From Propionicimonas paludicola (GTDB lineage: Bacteria > Actinomycetota > Actinomycetes > Propionibacteriales > Propionibacteriaceae): DNA of 64,000 bases. Positions 59,701 to 64,000 of this stretch are shown piece after piece; within the stretch, counting starts at the first letter, position 1; each line of letters begins with the position of its first letter. Under the pieces are notes generated by a model. That model had not been told where the DNA came from. It made no database searches and saw only the letters and a program-made list of their open reading frames with translations. Location of the stretch: NCBI RefSeq assembly GCF_002563675.1, contig NZ_PDJC01000001.1, positions 496,001 to 560,000 of the forward strand. The letters are read 5' to 3'. A program made the translations under genes and the position numbers.

Positions 59701-62540
59701 GCGTTGCTCTGATCAAGGCCACGGCCACGGCCAATGGCGAAACCAAGTCGACGACCTTCCCGGTCGTGGTCACCTCCGGCGCCCCGGACGCCACCGACAC
59801 CCAGTTCCCGAACACTCACACCGCCAGGGTGGACTTCGCCGACAAGACCATCCCGGTCGACTCGGCCGTCACCGGTGTGAAGCTCGCCTCGAACCTGGTT
59901 CCGGCTGCGAACGGGGTCACCTACCGCTACCAGATCGCCCCGATGGACACCAACAGTGCCAAGGCCAAGGTGACCACCGACGGTGTGCTGACCGCCAAGC
60001 AGTCCGGTCAGGTCCGGGTGACGGTCACGGCTACGGATGCTGCAAGCGTGAAGGTGTCTGAGTCGGCATTGATCAGGGTCTCTGCGGTGCTCAACACCAC
60101 CGACCTGCAGCGGGCAGTGAGTGCGGCAACCGCACTCAACTCCTCCGTCTTCACCACGAGCTCGTGGGCGGCGGCGGATTTGGCCACGGTGGCTGCAGCT
60201 GCCAAGCAGGTCGCTGAGAACCCGGCGGCGACTCAGGGAGAGGTCGAGGCAGCAGCGGCATCGCTGATCGATGCCATGGCCAAGCTCGTGTACAAGGGCG
60301 ATCCGACGGTTCTGGCCACGCTGATCAGTGCCACTACGGCGCTGAACGGCAAGCTCGGCAACTTCACTTCGGCTTCCACCGATGCGTTGGCGACCGCGCT
60401 GACCACTGCCCAGACCGTCTACGCGGCTCGCGATGACAAGTCCCAGGCGGACCTGGATGCGGCTGCGTCCGCTCTCCAGACCGCGCTGTCCGGCCTTGTG
60501 GTCGCTAGCCCGGTGGTGGAGAAGTCGGTGCTGCAGAGTGCCTACGACTCCGTCTTCGCTCTGTCGAACAGCACTGGCAAGTACACCAGCACGTCCTGGA
60601 GTGCGCTCCAGACCAAGCTGACGGCTGCCAAGACGGTGCTCGACAATGCGTCGGCAACCCAGGCTGCGGTGGATACTGCTGCCAAGGAGCTGACGGCGGC
60701 GCTGGCTGGCTTGGTGGTCGCCGATCCGGCGGTCGACAAGTCGGTGCTGCAGAGTGCGTACGACGCAGCAGTGGCGATGTCGAGCAGCAAGTACACCACC
60801 GCATCGTGGTCTGCGCTGCAGACCAAGGTGACGTCGGCCAAGACCGTGCTGGACGATGGGACGGCTTCGCAGACCGCGGTGAACACCGCTGTCAAGGAGC
60901 TCACCACCGCGCTGGCCGGCCTGGTCGTTGCGGACGCCGACATCAACAAGGCGGTCTTGCAGAAGGCGTATGACGCTGGCAAGGCGCTGTCGAACAGCAC
61001 GGGGAAGTACACCAGCACGTCGTGGTCGAAGCTCCAGGACGAGCTGACCGATGCGAAGACGGTTCTGGACAATGCTTCGGCGACTCAGGCTGCGGTTGAT
61101 ACCGCGACCGGTGAGTTGACCGATGCGCTGGCCGGTCTGGTGGTTGCTGATCCTGCGGTTGTGAAGACGGTCTTGCAGAAGGCGTATGACGCTGGCAAGG
61201 CGCTGTCGAACAGCACGGGGAAGTACACCAGCACGTCGTGGTCGAAGCTCCAGAGCGAGCTGACCGATGCGAAGACGGTTCTGGACAATGCTTCGGCGAC
61301 TCAGGCTGCGGTTGATACCGCCACTGGTGAGTTGACCGATGCGCTGGCCGGTCTGGTGGTTGCTGATCCTGCGGTTGTGAAGACGGTCTTGCAGAAGGCG
61401 TATGACGCTGGCAAGGCGCTGTCGAACAGCACGGGGAAGTACACCAGCACGTCGTGGTCGAAGCTCCAGAGCGAGCTGACCGATGCGAAGACGGTTCTGG
61501 ACAACGCTTCGGCGACTCAGGCTGCGGTGAACACTGCAGCGCAGGAGTTGACTGACGCGCTGGCCGGTCTGGTGGTTGCTGATCCTGCGGTTGTGAAGAC
61601 GGTCTTGCAGAAGGCGTATGACGCTGGCAAGGCGCTGTCGAACAGCACGGGGAAGTACACCAGCACGTCGTGGTCGAAGCTCCAGAGCGAGCTGACCGAT
61701 GCGAAGACGGTTCTGGACAACGCTTCGGCGACTCAGGCTGCGGTGAACACCGCGACCGGTGAGTTGACCGATGCGCTGGCCGGTCTGGTGGTTGCCGATC
61801 CGGTGATCGACAAGGCTGTTCTGCAGCACACCTATGACGCGGCAATGGCTCTGTCTGCGGACAAGTACACCAGTGCAACCTGGGGTGCCCTGCAGGGCAA
61901 GATGACCGCTGCCAAGTCCGTCCTCGACAATGCGTCGGCGACTCAGGCTCAGGTGGACTCCGCACTGACGGATCTCGCCTCAGCGCTGGCCGGCCTGGCC
62001 GGTGTCGTCACCGACACTCGGATTGCGCTCGATGATCCGGAAGCCAAGTTCGTCGTGGACGACAAGGTGTACACCGGCTCGGCGATCAAGTCCGGGTTCA
62101 CCGTGACCCTGGGTGACCGGCGACTGTACGAAGGTGTCGACTTTGCGACCAGCACTAGCGGCGCCAACACCACGGTCGGCAAGGGTTCGATCACCATCAT
62201 CGGTAAGGGCGACTACTCCGGCACTGCGGTGCTTGAGTTCAAGATCCTGCCGACGAAGCTCAGCGTCTCCAGCGCCAAGGCGGCGAAGGGCAAGGTGACG
62301 GTTTCCTTCAAGCGAGCGTCCTCCGGTCAGCAAGTCTCGGCCTACCGGGTCGAGTACCGGGTGAAGGGGACGTCTTCCTGGAAGGGCGTGACCGTCTCGG
62401 CTTCGAAGTCCAGTGTGACGATCAAGAAGCTGAAGAAGGGCAAGGTGTACCAGGTTCGGGTTCGGTCCTCCAAGACCGTCTCCGGAGTGGACTACTACTC
62501 GGAGTGGAGCTCCAGCAAGTACTCCGCGAAGGTCAAGTAG
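56793..62540 (+). CDS. Large secreted GH3 glycosidase with Ig-like, FIVAR repeat and FN3 domains
   Basis: 1915 residues. Signal peptide ending near residue 48 (LALAASMAVIASGFAAFGAP). GH3 catalytic N-domain to about 430, with nucleophile Asp 355 in FVVSDCDAITRVYG (xylosidase/arabinosidase-like SDCDA), and GH3 C-domain to about 745. Then an FN3-like domain, a bacterial Ig-like region (about 900-1000), nine FIVAR repeats (about 1105-1735), an MBG-like beta domain (about 1740-1830) and a C-terminal fibronectin type III. FIVAR modules bind glycans or proteins at cell surfaces. No LPXTG anchor. GAGGGAC precedes the ATG by about 8 nt. Likely attacks plant or host glycans. Confidence 0.9.
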   Translation: MVETRPAPSSGAGGRHLARRKSLALAASMAVIASGFAAFGAPTVAIADDTLPYQNTALPFSVRAADLVSRMTLEEKYDQLRAMQPHSTWAAKPKVISRLGVKSYGYWGEANHGIYFPVISGNSNYTQYPQSSSISSTWNTDLTEQIASGIADEARVTYNTSCPPGTANPTPTGGACYGLTYWSPNQNLNRDPRWGRADESYSEDPELTSGIASAFVTGMQGDTASRVDTVPAGPNDYIKAVATPKHYLANNSEANRNYGTSNLTERTMLEYFVQPFAASAGAAGARSLMTAYNAFNMVESYSTDYPSAASFPTLWSPRDNATTGGTPGTPAAGSRYAIETLMRRSFGFDGFVVSDCDAITRVYGNGTRGHSWQPIQLGGTTQLTKAQGNAWALKAGTDLDCSGSDYPSATGLTVSQDQGLVSQADIDIALVRAFTARFQMGEFDPVANVPWNSESYSLSEGGDAKVKLASAAHRAVAHESALEAPVLLKNVGDTLPFTGATTGKTVALGHVDTLNKFQSGSYSGPTAVSTTFAQALAAETGGATSDIASGAATPFLSDHLAVFPDAINSGGTAITTSKCATDPCDPTADANTAEYRISQADNIVVVVGHRNNDGGEGTDRSTVTMPRMQAELIRDSVAPLAKKYNKKVVVWIQAKTMVDLSLFKDLPEVGAIVWSSFNGMYQGAAMAQLLFNDTVTLEDGRTAIANFSGKLPLTWYSNVDAQLGPAAAPDRGIEDYRMTKAEGAKCGRTYLYYQVGDNCAAPDYVFGHGLSYSPFAYSAPTLSSSTISPDQSVKVSVSVSNLVANYLGKAVVEVYAKAPEGADGNQRPLKQLKGFVKTGVITGTPEVAEVTIKAGDLWFWDDVNHKKVFPNGDWTIMAGPSSADADLKSVTLTVTGSRTAGVEVVSAQPDGTELSLDTPDNRINAQLSVTKHDLTFWKLADPALTVEYSSSNTAVATVDATGAVAPVGKGVALIKATATANGETKSTTFPVVVTSGAPDATDTQFPNTHTARVDFADKTIPVDSAVTGVKLASNLVPAANGVTYRYQIAPMDTNSAKAKVTTDGVLTAKQSGQVRVTVTATDAASVKVSESALIRVSAVLNTTDLQRAVSAATALNSSVFTTSSWAAADLATVAAAAKQVAENPAATQGEVEAAAASLIDAMAKLVYKGDPTVLATLISATTALNGKLGNFTSASTDALATALTTAQTVYAARDDKSQADLDAAASALQTALSGLVVASPVVEKSVLQSAYDSVFALSNSTGKYTSTSWSALQTKLTAAKTVLDNASATQAAVDTAAKELTAALAGLVVADPAVDKSVLQSAYDAAVAMSSSKYTTASWSALQTKVTSAKTVLDDGTASQTAVNTAVKELTTALAGLVVADADINKAVLQKAYDAGKALSNSTGKYTSTSWSKLQDELTDAKTVLDNASATQAAVDTATGELTDALAGLVVADPAVVKTVLQKAYDAGKALSNSTGKYTSTSWSKLQSELTDAKTVLDNASATQAAVDTATGELTDALAGLVVADPAVVKTVLQKAYDAGKALSNSTGKYTSTSWSKLQSELTDAKTVLDNASATQAAVNTAAQELTDALAGLVVADPAVVKTVLQKAYDAGKALSNSTGKYTSTSWSKLQSELTDAKTVLDNASATQAAVNTATGELTDALAGLVVADPVIDKAVLQHTYDAAMALSADKYTSATWGALQGKMTAAKSVLDNASATQAQVDSALTDLASALAGLAGVVTDTRIALDDPEAKFVVDDKVYTGSAIKSGFTVTLGDRRLYEGVDFATSTSGANTTVGKGSITIIGKGDYSGTAVLEFKILPTKLSVSSAKAAKGKVTVSFKRASSGQQVSAYRVEYRVKGTSSWKGVTVSASKSSVTIKKLKKGKVYQVRVRSSKTVSGVDYYSEWSSSKYSAKVK
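60954..61817 (+). repeat. Four tandem near-identical 216-nt FIVAR repeats
   Basis: Units start at 60954, 61170, 61386 and 61602, each encoding 72 residues beginning VLQKAYDAGKALSNSTGKYT. Differences are few (D/S near the middle, AVDTATGE versus AVNTAAQE). Flanking repeats in the same protein are far more diverged, so these four arose by recent duplication. Confidence 0.95.
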
Positions 62541-62553
62541 TCCAGTAGTGATC

Positions 62554-62582
62554 GTGGGGAGCGGCCCCTTGCCGCTCCCCAC
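62554..62582 (+). terminator. Hairpin terminator after the GH3 gene
   Basis: GTGGGGAGCGG (62554-62564) pairs perfectly with CCGCTCCCCAC (62572-62582), loop CCCCTTG, 13 nt after the stop. No T run. Confidence 0.7.
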
Positions 62583-62625
62583 TCCGCTCGAGGCTCCACG
62601 ACCTCGAGCAAGGGTGGTGGGGGTC

Positions 62626-62657
62626 AGGTACGGCGTGGGTTCCTCCGCGCCGTACCT
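62626..62657 (+). terminator. Second hairpin in the GH3 3' region
   Basis: AGGTACGGCG (62626-62635) pairs with CGCCGTACCT (62648-62657), 12-nt loop. It may back up the first terminator. The remaining gap to 62864 shows no gene. Confidence 0.45.
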
Positions 62658-62864
62658 GGCTGACCACCTGTCTCGCCGCCGTCCGGGCTGGGCGAGACTT
62701 CATCCGCACAAGCCGCTTTGCTGTGCTCGTCACCGCTCAGCCATTAGTCGGGCATGACAACAAACGCCCCTGATGGCGCCACTCCCAGCCTCTCCGCCGG
62801 GTCCGTGTGAGGGCGTCCAGGGCCCGAAAGGCAGGCCGCCGTGCCCGTCAATGAAGCTCTCTGG

Positions 62865-63020
62865 CTTGGAGTTTCATCGCGTTTTTCATCCCGTTTCACG
62901 CAGAGATCATGAAGCTGGGCGATTGGCGGTCGTACCCCCGATGAATATGGTTTGGATCACCACAAATACGGCCATTTGGAGCGCTCAGTGGCCTGGGGTT
63001 CAAGGAGGAACGTCGTAGTG
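62865..63020 (+). promoter_or_regulatory. Duplicated leader, copy B (promoter of the Gly-rich surface protein)
   Basis: Homologous to 56345-56508. A plausible promoter inside is TTGGCG (62923-62928), 17-nt spacer, TATGGT (62946-62951), the latter within the conserved AATATGGT block. The TTTCAT direct repeat (62872-62889) lies upstream of the -35 as a regulator site might. AAGGAGGA (63002-63009) is the ribosome site. Confidence 0.6.
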
Positions 63021-64000
63021 ATGGCTAGTCTTCGCAGAAGATCAACACGCTTGAGCCTGGTGGCGGGTATCACCGCGCTGGCTCTGGCCGGAGGAGTGGT
63101 CACTGCAGTGCCGGCCCAGGCCGCCGGCTCCATCGACCTTTCGACAGTCGACCTGACCTCACTCGCCTCGTCCAGCGGCGGGGCTTTCAGCGTGTCCGGA
63201 CCGACCGCCACCGATGATCTGACGATCAGCGGTGACGTGACCTTGACCGGTACCGCACCCATCGGCCGGACGATCACCATCTCCGGCGGCACTTCGAGCG
63301 CCCCCCGACAGATCACCCTGCAGGCGGTGACCGCTCACGCCGGCGCCGACAGCGCCGCGATCCAGCTTGCCGCAGGCGCATTCGCGAAGTTCACCCTGGT
63401 GGGCACCAGCGGCCTGGCTGGCTCCGACACTCGTCCCGGGCTGGGCATTCCGGTGGGTGCGGGGGCCGAGCTGGCCGCTGCCGGCCTGACCGGGCGTATC
63501 GACGTGACCGGCACCGGCAATGCGGCGGCCATCGGGGGCGACGGCAACGCCGTGCTCACCGAGCCAGCTGTGAAGCCGATCACCATCACCGGTCTTGCCG
63601 GTGCGAGCTGTGGCACCCTCACCATCAGTGGCGGCACCATCAATGCTCTGATCGGCAGCGACTCCGGCACGGGCGCAGCCATCGGCGGCGGACGCTTCGG
63701 CTCGGGCTGCACCGTGAACATCAGCGGCGGTGTGGTCAACGCCACCGGCAAGGCTGGCGCCGGCATCGGCGGCGGGATCGGCAAGGATGCCGCCAACGGC
63801 TATCTGAAGGACTCCCCGGGCGGCGCCGGCGGCAACGTGACGATCTCCGGCGGCACGGTCACCGCGACCTCCGCGGGAAGCACCGTCACCGGCGAGTCCG
63901 AACTGCGCTACTCGGCTGCCATCGGCGGTGGCCGTGGTGGTGGCGGCGGCGCCGAGGACCAGGGCTCGAATGGTGCTCCCGGAACGCTCATCATCACCGG
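63021..64000 (+). CDS. Secreted Gly-rich surface protein (C-terminus beyond window)
   Basis: 326 codons visible, open at the right edge. Signal peptide with LSLVAGITALALAGGVVTAV and cleavage near AQA-AGS (about residue 35). The mature part is a series of short beta repeats built on ITISGGT and AAIGGG (for example CGTLTISGGTINALIG, AAIGGGRFGSGCTVNISGG), like bacterial right-handed beta-helix or carbohydrate-binding surface proteins. A GTG directly before the ATG (63018) is an alternative start with better ribosome-site spacing. Shares its leader with the upstream locus. Confidence 0.8.
   Translation, partial: MASLRRRSTRLSLVAGITALALAGGVVTAVPAQAAGSIDLSTVDLTSLASSSGGAFSVSGPTATDDLTISGDVTLTGTAPIGRTITISGGTSSAPRQITLQAVTAHAGADSAAIQLAAGAFAKFTLVGTSGLAGSDTRPGLGIPVGAGAELAAAGLTGRIDVTGTGNAAAIGGDGNAVLTEPAVKPITITGLAGASCGTLTISGGTINALIGSDSGTGAAIGGGRFGSGCTVNISGGVVNATGKAGAGIGGGIGKDAANGYLKDSPGGAGGNVTISGGTVTATSAGSTVTGESELRYSAAIGGGRGGGGGAEDQGSNGAPGTLIIT

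Noticed and set aside
60954-61817. CRISPR-like repeat array
   Set aside because: The 216-nt units are contiguous, in frame, and encode FIVAR domains; no spacers or cas genes.
57234-61829. 1531-residue open frame antisense to the GH3 gene
   Set aside because: It mirrors the strong codon bias of the plus-strand gene, has no signal or known domain, and lies wholly inside a well-supported coding sequence.

Overview
The window reads as chromosomal DNA of a high-GC actinobacterium. Supporting signs are very GC-rich third codon positions, an actinobacterial MurT-GatD pair, a DtxR/IdeR-type iron box in front of feoABC, PPK2, a DUF3618 protein, and many genes that begin directly after a TANNNT-like -10 element with no Shine-Dalgarno (leaderless). 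A Propionibacteriaceae-like host would fit the gene mix, but that is inference and could not be checked against a database.

Layout. 1-2.2 kb: minus-strand GntR regulator, PfkB kinase and ECF transporter S component (cut by the window edge), with a palindromic operator in front. 2.3-5.3 kb: minus-strand NAD-salvage operon (pncB, pncA) followed by a DUF1349 protein and the ribosome-rescue factor ArfB. 5.4-8.8 kb: clpS-DUF2017, then iron-controlled feoABC. 8.8-15.4 kb: housekeeping genes (murI, rph, rdgB, thyA, folA, dinB, an alanine-dehydrogenase-like enzyme). 15.5-24.1 kb: tRNA-Leu and the full potassium operon kdpFABCDE plus an orphan KdpD-like membrane sensor module. 24.1-28.2 kb: a NarL-type two-component system divergent from an ABC exporter, with an inverted repeat between them. 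28.3-32.8 kb: a 1-Cys Bcp peroxiredoxin, a sugar ABC importer lacking its own ATPase, and a DUF3618 protein.

33.0-39.05 kb is an integrated element of about 6 kb in the 3' end of a tRNA-Lys gene. It has a perfect 36-bp direct repeat at its ends, repeated arm sites next to each end, a tyrosine integrase, an AlpA/Xis-like protein, and a zinc-finger/HNH-like DUF3631 replication ATPase. Its cargo is a TIR-domain protein and a three-TM membrane protein. No capsid, terminase or relaxase gene is visible, so it looks like a minimal phage-satellite-like or integrative element carrying a candidate anti-phage module. This is the most interesting region.

39.3-56.2 kb returns to core genome: DsbA-like/CcdA pair, murT-gatD (peptidoglycan amidation), SGNH hydrolase, reductase-family protein, DUF2461, a large secreted protein divergent from an O-antigen-ligase-like membrane protein, tRNA-His, orn, ppk2, several small proteins, a divergent 2-hydroxyacid dehydrogenase and eutBC. 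56.2-64 kb holds large secreted proteins: a 1915-residue GH3 glycosidase with nine FIVAR repeats (four almost identical at 216-nt period) and the start of a Gly-rich surface protein. The upstream regions of these two loci share a duplicated leader of about 165 nt, and the first copy appears to be followed by a decayed gene relic.
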